Source: CAYWTX01 sp964461295 (GTDB lineage: Bacteria > Planctomycetota > Phycisphaerae > SM23-33). Taken from it: a DNA stretch of 10,261 nucleotides. Made by a program: the position numbers and the translations under genes. Shown piece after piece: positions 1 to 5,998 of the stretch (its first letter is position 1; every line of letters starts with the position of its first letter). The notes under the pieces were generated by a model. It searched no databases, was not told where the DNA came from, and worked only from the letters and a program-made list of their open reading frames with translations. Where the stretch lies: positions 1 through 10,261 of the forward strand of contig CAYWTX010000034.1 in assembly GCA_964461295.1 (NCBI GenBank), read 5' to 3'.

Positions 1-205
1 CCTGCGCACGGAGTTCCGGGTCACCGACGAGCATGTCAGGAATAACCAGGAGGTGCGCAGGCTCCTGGTGGATCGAGGCATTGTGCCTGAGGCCCTCCCA
101 CCGGGCGAGGATGTGAAAAAGGTCGAGCGCCGGCTCGTTTCCGAACGGCGAAAGTTGCCCGGACAGGTAGAGAGGCTGGAAGGCCCAGCGGAGAACGGAA
201 CCTGA
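1..205 (+). CDS. dinD: DinD-family protein, C-terminal end only (gene starts left of window)
   Basis: The frame opening at base 2 runs 67 codons to a TGA at 203-205. It carries the characteristic DinD C-terminus: HVRNNQEVRRLL, then RGIVPEALPPGEDVKKVERRL, which matches the family's usual pattern of 'H-V-x-N-N-x-x-V-R' followed by 'R-G-I-x-P-E-x-L-P-x-x-E-D-(I/V)-K-K-(V/L)-E-R-R'. In E. coli dinD is a LexA-controlled DNA-damage gene whose product acts on RecA filaments. Homologues elsewhere are also found inside restriction-modification loci, and that is the context here. The stop overlaps the ATG of a truncated res copy (TGATG, 203-207), so dinD was probably the gene translated just before a res gene. 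The N-terminal part and the promoter are outside the window. The family call rests on about 50 conserved residues and is good, but the function in this locus is unknown. Confidence 0.82.
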   Translation, partial: LRTEFRVTDEHVRNNQEVRRLLVDRGIVPEALPPGEDVKKVERRLVSERRKLPGQVERLEGPAENGT

Positions 206-306
206 TGGAATTCCGTTTTGACGCCAATCAGAAGTTCCAGATAGAGGCCATCGAGGCCGTTGCCGGCCTTTTGGAGGGGCAGGCCTGCTTGTCTGCGCAC
301 GTGCGG
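202..306 (+). repeat. Direct repeat, left copy (res head)
   Basis: These 105 bases, from the CTG just before the TGATG overlap to codon 34 of res, recur at 1494-1598 in the same orientation without gaps. I count seven mismatches (about 93% identity). The repeat flanks the rhuM gene, so rhuM plus one repeat forms a unit of about 1.29 kb. Confidence 0.93.
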
Positions 307-336
307 GATGTCGTCAAGAGCAGGGCTCTCGGTTAG
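205..336 (+). pseudogene. Truncated copy of the start of a type III res gene
   Basis: An ATG at 205 overlaps the dinD stop and opens a 43-codon frame ending at TAG 334-336. Its first 34 codons match the start of the full res gene at 1497 except for K for E at residue 10 and L for F at residue 23. It keeps the FQIEAIEAVAGL segment typical of the N-terminus of type III restriction subunits. After residue 34 (arginine) homology stops abruptly and a nine-residue unrelated tail follows. No helicase or nuclease motif remains, so this is a remnant of a second res gene and not a working protein. Five of the seven base differences from the intact copy are synonymous, which suggests that both copies were once under selection as genes. 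The remnant may still matter as a translated bridge, because its stop lies 9 bases before the rhuM start. Confidence 0.85.
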
Positions 337-340
337 AGGA
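335..340 (+). promoter_or_regulatory. Ribosome binding site for rhuM
   Basis: AGAGGA lies five bases before the GTG at 346 and overlaps the stop codon of the res remnant (TAG, 334-336). It supports GTG 346 as the rhuM start and would let ribosomes finishing the remnant reinitiate at rhuM. Confidence 0.5.
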
Positions 341-345
341 ATGTC

Positions 346-1497
346 GTGGGCGAACTGGACGACGGTCGAGGCGAAGAAGTGGCGCCGGCGGAGGCGTGCT
401 GGGATGCGGCTGCGCCCGTCCCCGGCGAAGGACAAATCCTCATCTATCGCGAGGGGGCCACGAACCTTCAGGTTCGTCTTGAGGGCCGGACTATCTGGCT
501 GACGCAAGCTGGAATGGCCGAGTTGTACCAAACGACGCCACAGAACGTAACTTCGCACTTGAGGGGTATTTACGACGATGGCGAGCTGGAGGAGAAGGCA
601 ACTTGTAAGGATTACTTACAAGTTCGCCAGGAAGGCGCTCGCAGAGTTCAGCGGATGCTCAAGCATTACAGCATGGAGGTGATCCTTGCGGTAGGGTATC
701 GCGTTCGCTCGCCGCGCGGGACCCAGTTCCGCCAGTGGGCCACGTCGCGTCTGAGCGAGTTGCTGGTGAAGGGGTTCGTGCTGGACGACGAGCGGATCAA
801 GGCGGGGCGGACAATCGGGCAGGACTACTTCGACGAACTCCTTGCCCGCATACGAGACATCCGGGCCTCCGAGCGTCTTTTCTACCAGAAGATCGCCGAC
901 CTCTACGCCACAAGCATCGACTATGACGGGACTGCCGAAGTCACGCGGCAGTTCTATGCCACCGTCCAAAACAAGCTTCACTGGGCGATCCACGGCCACA
1001 CCGCCGCCGAGATCGTTCACCGCCGAGCCGACGCGAACAAGCCCAACATGGGGCTGACTACCTGGAAGAACGTCCCCGGCGGGCCGATTCGGAAGGCCGA
1101 CGTGACGGTGGCCAAGAACTACCTGACGCACGAGGAGATTGCGGAGCTCAACCGGGTTGTGACCATGTATCTGGACTATGCCGAGGACCAGGCCCGCAAG
1201 CACCGCCCGATGCACATGCAGGGCTGGATCAACAAGTTGGATTCCTTCCTTCGGTTCAATGAGCGGGAGGTCCTCGCCCACGCGGGCGCCATATCGCACG
1301 ATCTGGCGGAAGAGCACGCATTGGCGCAGTTCTCCGAGCATGAGCGGAGGCGCTTGCAGTCAGAAGCCGAAGAGCCCGTCAGCGACTTCGACCGAGCGAT
1401 CGAGGAAGTCAAACGCCTGGCCGGCGGCCAGGCGGCCGAACCGCCGTCCGCCGGCCAGCGCGATCTGCCTCACGGGGAGAAAGGCGAACCGGACTGA
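346..1497 (+). CDS. Virulence RhuM family protein
   Basis: This 383-residue protein belongs to the RhuM family, first noted in Salmonella pathogenicity island 3 and often found as an extra gene in type III or type I R-M loci; its biochemical role is not established. The family signature begins at about residue 31 (ILIYREG). A helix-turn-helix-like stretch, WLTQAGMAELYQTTPQNVTS, lies at 51-70. Other conserved blocks are SPRGTQFRQWAT (122-133), YFDELLARIRDIRASE (161-176), ATSIDYD (188-194), ADANKPNMGLTTW (228-240) and MYLDYAEDQA (274-283). The first 30 residues are not typical of the family, so the start is less certain. GTG 346 has an AGAGGA site five bases away, and GTG 379 is the alternative. 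The stop overlaps the res start (TGATG, 1495-1499), so translation is probably coupled. The gene stands between two copies of the res head, as if inserted or fused into the operon. Confidence 0.9.
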   Translation: MGELDDGRGEEVAPAEACWDAAAPVPGEGQILIYREGATNLQVRLEGRTIWLTQAGMAELYQTTPQNVTSHLRGIYDDGELEEKATCKDYLQVRQEGARRVQRMLKHYSMEVILAVGYRVRSPRGTQFRQWATSRLSELLVKGFVLDDERIKAGRTIGQDYFDELLARIRDIRASERLFYQKIADLYATSIDYDGTAEVTRQFYATVQNKLHWAIHGHTAAEIVHRRADANKPNMGLTTWKNVPGGPIRKADVTVAKNYLTHEEIAELNRVVTMYLDYAEDQARKHRPMHMQGWINKLDSFLRFNEREVLAHAGAISHDLAEEHALAQFSEHERRRLQSEAEEPVSDFDRAIEEVKRLAGGQAAEPPSAGQRDLPHGEKGEPD

Positions 1498-1598
1498 TGG
1501 AATTTCGTTTTGACGCCAACCAGGAGTTCCAGATAGAGGCCATCGAGGCCGTTGCCGGCCTCTTCGAGGGGCAGGCGTGCCTGTCTGCGCACGTGCGG
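1494..1598 (+). repeat. Direct repeat, right copy (head of intact res)
   Basis: This is the second copy of the 105-base repeat at 202-306. Here it leads into the complete res gene, whereas the left copy ends at codon 34. Confidence 0.93.
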
Positions 1599-4334
1599 TT
1601 CCAGGAGGGATCGCTCAACCTGGCCGCGATCGCGAACCGGTTTGATCTCGACGATGCGCGCATGCTGGCGAACCTCCATGCCGTGCAGCGGCGCAACCGC
1701 ATCCGCCCGGACGGGAAGCTGGAATGCATCGAGGGGACCGTGAACGCCAACGGCGGGCAGCGGACGGCCAGGTTCGCGAACTTCTCGGTCGAGATGGAAA
1801 CGGGGACTGGAAAGACGTACGTCTACATCCGCACGATCCTGGAACTGTTCAAGCGGTACGGGATGCGGAAGTTCATCGTGGTCGTGCCTTCGGTGGCAGT
1901 GCGCGAGGGCGTGCTGAAGACGCTGCGCGTGACCGAGAAGCATCTGAAGGCCCTGTACGGCAATCCCGTCTATCGATACTACGTTTACGACTCGGCGAAC
2001 CTGACTCAGGTGCGGCAGTTCGCCCAGACCGACAGCGTCGAGGTCATGGTGATGACCATCGACAGTTTCAACAAGGCCTCCAACGTGATTCGCCAGTCGC
2101 GAGACCAACTTCAGGGCGAGACGCCGATTCACCTGGTTCAGGCCGCTCGGCCAATTCTGATCCTCGACGAGCCGCAAAACATGGAAAGCGAGAAGAGCAT
2201 CGCGGCGCTGGCGGCGCTGGACCCGCTGGTTGCCCTGCGATACTCGGCCACGCACCGCAACCCGTACAACATCGTGTATCGGCTCACGCCGGCGCAGGCA
2301 TATCGCCAAGGGCTGGTGAAGAAGATCGAGGTCGACTCCGTTGTGCGGGAGGGCGATGAGAACCGGCCGTATGTCCGCGTGCAGGCGATCGAGCCCGCCA
2401 AGCGGTTCGTCATTGCCCGCCTGGCGGTTCACAAACTCATGAAGACCGGCCAGGTCAAGGAGACCGTGGTCGTCTTCCGGCCGGGAGATTCCCTGGCCGA
2501 GAAGGCGCATCGCCCCGAGTACGGGGGCTGGGAGATCGACGAGATCAACCCGGGCGGGAAGTTCGTGCGGTTCGCGAACAACGTGGAGCTGAAACTGGGC
2601 GAAGAGCAGGGCGCGGACAAGGAAGCGATCTTCGCGGCGCAGATTCGCCACACGATCGAGGAGCATTTCGAGAAACAGGAGCGGTTGCGGCCGGTCGGAA
2701 TCAAGGTGCTTTCGCTGTCGTTCATCGATCGGGTCGCCAACTATGCGCCCGCGGATGGCCTCATTCGGAAGTTGTTCCGGGAGGCATTCGACGATTTGAA
2801 GCAGAAGTACCCGGCGTGGAAGGACGTTGACGCCTCGGCCGTGCAGGCGGCGTACTTCGCCGAGAAGCGGCACAAGGGGGGCGTGGTGGAACAGGTGGAT
2901 TCGGTTTCGGGACAGACGAAGGAGGATGAGGCCGCGTACGACCTCATCATGAAGGACAAGGAAACGCTGCTGGCCTTCCCGGATGCGAGCGACGACGAGG
3001 CCGCTCGGCGAAGGAAGCAGGTGTGTTTCATCTTCTCGCACTCGGCCCTGCGGGAGGGATGGGACAATCCGAACGTGTTCCAGATCTGCACGCTGAACCA
3101 GTCGGCTTCCATCGTGCGGAAGCGTCAGGAAGTGGGGCGCGGCGTGCGGCTGGCCGTGAACCAGGCGGGCGAGCGAGTGCGGGACGAAGGGGTGAACGTG
3201 TTGACGGTTGTGGCGAATGAAAGCTACAAGCAGTATGTCGAGACGCTTCAGGATGAGGTGGCCTTTGAGTACCGCTCGGAGATTGAGGCCCGGTACGGCA
3301 AATCGATCGGAGAACTGACGGCCGCGGAGCGAAGGAAGATCGAGGCCGAGTATGGACAGGGGATCCTCCCCCCGCCGCCGCGAAGGGCGCGAGAGAAGAA
3401 GGCGAAGCTCCGCAAGTTGGGCACGGCGTCGGAAGCGGCCTTCAACGAATTGTGGAACCGCATCAAACACAAGACGCGGTATTCGGTGCACGTCGACACG
3501 GAGAAGTTGCTGGCGCAGGTCCTGCCGGCCATCGAGCAAGCGCAGGTGGCGCCCCCGAGGGTGACGATCACGAAGGCGGCCGTGCGGGTGGGCGATGAGG
3601 GCATCTTCGAGGCGATGCAGATGAGCGCGGCGAAGACGATCGCCGACCTTGCCGGCCGATACCCGCTGCCGAATCTCATCGAACTGATGTGCAACCTGAT
3701 GGAGCATACGTCCCCCGCTGTGCGGTTGACGCGGAGAACGCTGGTGGATCTGTTCCGCGGGCTGGAGCGTGGGCAAGTCGCGGTGAATAACCCGCATGAC
3801 TGGGCCACCGCGGCCGTGCGGATCCTCAAGGAGAAGCTCGCCGACATTCTCGTGGACGGCATTCAGTACGAGAAGATCGGCGAGGAGTACCGGATGGAGC
3901 AGATCACCGACGAGAAGGCGGCGGAACTGTTCTGTCGGCAAGTTGTGCGCCCTGACGTGGCGAAGGACAAGGCCTTGTACGATGCGATCCCCTGCGACTC
4001 GGACGTGGAAGTGCGTTTCGTCGAGGACATGGAGGCCAGGTCGGATGTCAAGTTCTACCTGAAGCTCCCGGGGTGGTTCCGCGTGACGACGCCGGTCGGC
4101 GAGTATGTCCCGGATTGGGCCATCGTGATGGATGATCCCCGGGGCGACGGCAAACCCGTGCTTTACCTCGTTGCCGAGACGAAGGGATCGCTCGATCCGG
4201 GCAGTCTGAGAGACGATGAGAAGCGACGCATCAAGTGCGGCGAAGCACATTTCGGCTCTACGGCCAAGGGCAGGAAGGGCGCACTGGAAGGAGTGGACTT
4301 CAAGGTCGTTGCGTCCGCCGCCGAACTTGCGTAG
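1497..4334 (+). CDS. res: Type III restriction endonuclease, Res subunit (helicase-nuclease)
   Basis: This 945-residue protein is a complete type III restriction subunit. In this family Res joins Mod in an ATP-dependent complex that cuts unmethylated DNA about 25-27 bp from its recognition site. The N-terminus has the Q-motif-like FQIEAIEAV (11-19). The superfamily 2 helicase motifs are Walker A ETGTGKT (101-107), FIVVVPSVAVREG (126-138), Walker B DEPQ (224-227), SATH (250-253), FIFSHSALREGWDNP (511-525) and KRQEVGRGVRL (542-552). The C-terminal PD-(D/E)XK nuclease shows PD at 872-873 and E894-T-K896 after a beta strand, so both catalytic centres look intact. Length is close to the usual 950-1000 residues. 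The ATG at 1497 overlaps the rhuM stop, indicating translational coupling. Target specificity would come from Mod, which is not in the window. The gene is probably active if Mod is present. Confidence 0.96.
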   Translation: MEFRFDANQEFQIEAIEAVAGLFEGQACLSAHVRFQEGSLNLAAIANRFDLDDARMLANLHAVQRRNRIRPDGKLECIEGTVNANGGQRTARFANFSVEMETGTGKTYVYIRTILELFKRYGMRKFIVVVPSVAVREGVLKTLRVTEKHLKALYGNPVYRYYVYDSANLTQVRQFAQTDSVEVMVMTIDSFNKASNVIRQSRDQLQGETPIHLVQAARPILILDEPQNMESEKSIAALAALDPLVALRYSATHRNPYNIVYRLTPAQAYRQGLVKKIEVDSVVREGDENRPYVRVQAIEPAKRFVIARLAVHKLMKTGQVKETVVVFRPGDSLAEKAHRPEYGGWEIDEINPGGKFVRFANNVELKLGEEQGADKEAIFAAQIRHTIEEHFEKQERLRPVGIKVLSLSFIDRVANYAPADGLIRKLFREAFDDLKQKYPAWKDVDASAVQAAYFAEKRHKGGVVEQVDSVSGQTKEDEAAYDLIMKDKETLLAFPDASDDEAARRRKQVCFIFSHSALREGWDNPNVFQICTLNQSASIVRKRQEVGRGVRLAVNQAGERVRDEGVNVLTVVANESYKQYVETLQDEVAFEYRSEIEARYGKSIGELTAAERRKIEAEYGQGILPPPPRRAREKKAKLRKLGTASEAAFNELWNRIKHKTRYSVHVDTEKLLAQVLPAIEQAQVAPPRVTITKAAVRVGDEGIFEAMQMSAAKTIADLAGRYPLPNLIELMCNLMEHTSPAVRLTRRTLVDLFRGLERGQVAVNNPHDWATAAVRILKEKLADILVDGIQYEKIGEEYRMEQITDEKAAELFCRQVVRPDVAKDKALYDAIPCDSDVEVRFVEDMEARSDVKFYLKLPGWFRVTTPVGEYVPDWAIVMDDPRGDGKPVLYLVAETKGSLDPGSLRDDEKRRIKCGEAHFGSTAKGRKGALEGVDFKVVASAAELA

Positions 4335-4571
4335 ACCTGCCGCAGCCCCCGCGTCCCCGCGGCCAATCATATTTGCAGATTCATATTTATCGTCACTGCC
4401 AGGCCCCCGACGAGCGGGTCCGGAACGTGCACCATAGTGATGCTTGGCGACAAAGTCGATGCCGGCGAAACCCCAGCATTCTCCGGCAGAACGGATCGAG
4501 TGCGCGAAGCGACATGGTCAGGCCGTCCCAGGCAGTGCGATCGGCTGTCCGTCGGCGTCGGCGGCGCGCGT
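4335..4571. other. Intergenic stretch between res and the exported-protein gene
   Basis: These 237 bases lie between convergent stops (res on plus, the exported-protein gene on minus). No convincing gene or strong terminator hairpin is visible; CCCG/CGGG arms at 4406-4417 could pair only weakly. A short AT-rich patch at 4367-4390 contains TCATATTT twice (4367-4374 and 4381-4388). The patch marks the right edge of the R-M module and contrasts with the GC-rich surroundings. Confidence 0.6.
4440..4500. repeat. Possible dispersed intergenic repeat of the 'AGETPA' type
   Basis: Bases 4458-4481 read DAGETPAF on the plus strand and give NAGVSPAS-like reading on the minus strand. Such strings recur in spurious translations of dispersed intergenic repeats in Planctomycetota and similar environmental genomes. 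Only one copy is in this window, so the call rests on resemblance and the boundaries are approximate. Confidence 0.3.
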
Positions 4572-5657
4572 TCAGTGCTTGGCCTCGCTCGCCGGCGTGA
4601 CCGTCTGGATCGTCTGCGGGCGGGCGTTGTACACGCTTACCCGCGTGCCGCTCTTCAGCGCGTCGGGCGGGGCGGCATCGGCGCCGTCGAGCTTCACGCC
4701 GGCGGCTGCGTCGAGCGTCACCGTCTCATCCTTGAAGCCGTCGGGCGTGAGCGTCTTGACCACGAGCTGCTTCCTCGCGGCGTCGTAGGACTTCACCGTG
4801 CCCTCAACGCGCCCTGCGTCGGCGGCTGTGACGAACAGGTAGCTGTTCGGCACGCCGGGGCGTTTCTCGAAGGTGATGAACACGGCCGGCTGACCGATGG
4901 CGAATCGCGGCTTGAGGATGGCGCCGTGGCAGGTGTCGCCCCAGGCGTCGACGCCGATGGCGGCTTTCTTGACGTCGGGGGCGAGTTCCTCGACGGCGTC
5001 GCCCTTGGCGACGGCGAGGGTCGGCACGCCGCCGGGGGCGGGCAGCTTCTTGATCACGCCGCACACGGCCGTCGGCACGCCCTTGGGGATCATGTCGGCA
5101 AAGGCTTTCTCGCTGAAGGCCTGCACGGTCTGCTTGCGGGCGGCGGCGACGCGGACCATCTTTCCCGCGGCCAGGACGGCGTCTTTGGCGACCGGCTTGC
5201 CGGCCTCGTCGAGAAACGCCGCGTCGCCGGCAAGGGCGATGTCGGTCTCGACGGCGTCCAGCCCCTGCACCGCCTTGAGCTTCAGTTTGGCGCCGTCGGC
5301 GCCGCCGACCACGCCGACCGTGCGTGCGGCCGGCTCGGACAGCACCAGGTTGATCGACCCGCCGGCGCTGGAGCCGATGGCATAGGCGCAGCGTCCCGCA
5401 GCCAGGGCGATCTCGCCCCGCACGAGGCGGTTGTCCAGCACGAACGTGCCGTTGGCGGCCACCTTCACGGGGATTTCGGTGATCTTGTCGGAGTAGCGGG
5501 TGTGGTTGTAGTGGTCGTATCCCTTGACCGTGTAGTTCCTGAAGTCCGGCTGGACCTTCGTGATCACGCCTTCGACGAAGATGCTCGTCGCGCCCGCCGC
5601 GCCCGCCGCCGCCAACACAATCGCCGCCACGATCGCCGTCGTCCGCCGTGTGCGCAT
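4572..5657 (-). CDS. Exported protein with four ~85-residue repeats, function unknown
   Basis: This 361-residue protein has a clear signal peptide: MRTRR, a hydrophobic stretch at about 8-20, and a small-residue cleavage region near AAGATS (20-25). The ATG at 5657 is chosen because AGGAG lies six bases upstream (5664-5668) and the signal peptide starts there; the longer open frame to 5792 would bury it. The mature part appears to be four repeats starting near residues 28, 113, 198 and 284. Each opens with V-x-G-(V/T)-(V/I) and a beta-rich segment, has a conserved alanine/aspartate stretch in the middle (TFVLD, AAFLD, AAIGVD, AGVKLD), and ends with a hydrophobic strand after a glycine (for example AAGKMVRV, KSGTRVSVY). 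This suggests small beta-barrel or OB-like modules, possibly like DUF5666 domains. Only three cysteines are seen (90, 199, 243), with no heme motif. It is a single gene, convergent with res, and no function can be assigned. Confidence 0.8.
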   Translation of the reverse strand: MRTRRTTAIVAAIVLAAAGAAGATSIFVEGVITKVQPDFRNYTVKGYDHYNHTRYSDKITEIPVKVAANGTFVLDNRLVRGEIALAAGRCAYAIGSSAGGSINLVLSEPAARTVGVVGGADGAKLKLKAVQGLDAVETDIALAGDAAFLDEAGKPVAKDAVLAAGKMVRVAAARKQTVQAFSEKAFADMIPKGVPTAVCGVIKKLPAPGGVPTLAVAKGDAVEELAPDVKKAAIGVDAWGDTCHGAILKPRFAIGQPAVFITFEKRPGVPNSYLFVTAADAGRVEGTVKSYDAARKQLVVKTLTPDGFKDETVTLDAAAGVKLDGADAAPPDALKSGTRVSVYNARPQTIQTVTPASEAKH

Positions 5658-5663
5658 CGTCTG

Positions 5664-5668
5664 CTCCT
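5664..5668 (-). promoter_or_regulatory. Ribosome binding site of the exported-protein gene
   Basis: The minus strand reads AGGAG six bases before the ATG at 5657. It decides the start in favour of the signal-peptide methionine. Confidence 0.65.
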
Positions 5669-5681
5669 TGAGAGGGTTCGC

Positions 5682-5700
5682 CGGCAACGCGTGGTTGCCG
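5682..5700 (-). promoter_or_regulatory. Hairpin in the leader of the exported-protein gene
   Basis: The arms CGGCAAC (5682-5688) and GTTGCCG (5694-5700) are perfect inverted repeats of seven bases around a five-base loop. The hairpin lies 24 bases upstream of the ATG at 5657, just before its ribosome binding site. It could shape the mRNA leader or bind a regulator. A run of T residues is absent, so it is not a classic terminator. Confidence 0.4.
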
Positions 5701-5998
5701 TTGGCCCTCATTCGTCTATAACGCACGTCAGGGGAGAAGCGGCCGCGCCAGGATGGCGGTCGTGGACCACGGCGGGCGGAAATGGTTGCCAATCGCCTTG
5801 GGGCTCCTTACCATGGCGGCGCACCAGTGCCGCGTCAGGCCGAGATGAAGGGATTGGGGCGCCGAGGCTGCGCTGTTCGCGGCCGCGACCTATCGATGTC
5901 AGAGCGGGCTCCGATGGGGCAGGCCCGGCTGCACACAGGGCAGCCGCGGCGTCGGCCCAAAGGCGCATGGCAGACCACCAGGCCGAGAGAACGGGTAC
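5701..5998. other. Divergent intergenic region, no gene recognised
   Basis: The gap between the divergent exported-protein gene and the glycosyltransferase genes totals 341 bases (5658-5998) and should hold promoters for both directions. On the minus strand a TTATAG element (in the complement of about 5717-5722) could be a -10 box for the exported-protein gene, but I see no matching -35 box. Open frames cross this stretch in several directions, but their arginine- and proline-rich translations look like GC-rich shadow coding. The frame of the downstream glycosyltransferase stays open for at least 100 bases upstream of 5999 without an ATG, so its start could lie further upstream than annotated. 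Confidence 0.5.

Noticed and set aside
616..1341. 241-codon minus-strand frame opposite rhuM
   Set aside because: The plus strand has a full set of RhuM family motifs; the antisense frame has none.
202..1598. rhuM and the flanking repeats as a transposon or insertion sequence
   Set aside because: The repeats are coding res sequence in direct orientation. There is no transposase, no terminal inverted repeat and no target-site duplication, so recombination between cassettes fits better.
1470..4370. Minus-strand open frame of 966 codons opposite res
   Set aside because: It is antisense to an intact res gene with all helicase and nuclease motifs. Its Arg/His/Leu-rich translation without domains is typical of GC-rich shadow frames.
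4406..4417. Rho-independent terminator after res
   Set aside because: The stem would be only four base pairs, and no T run follows on either strand.
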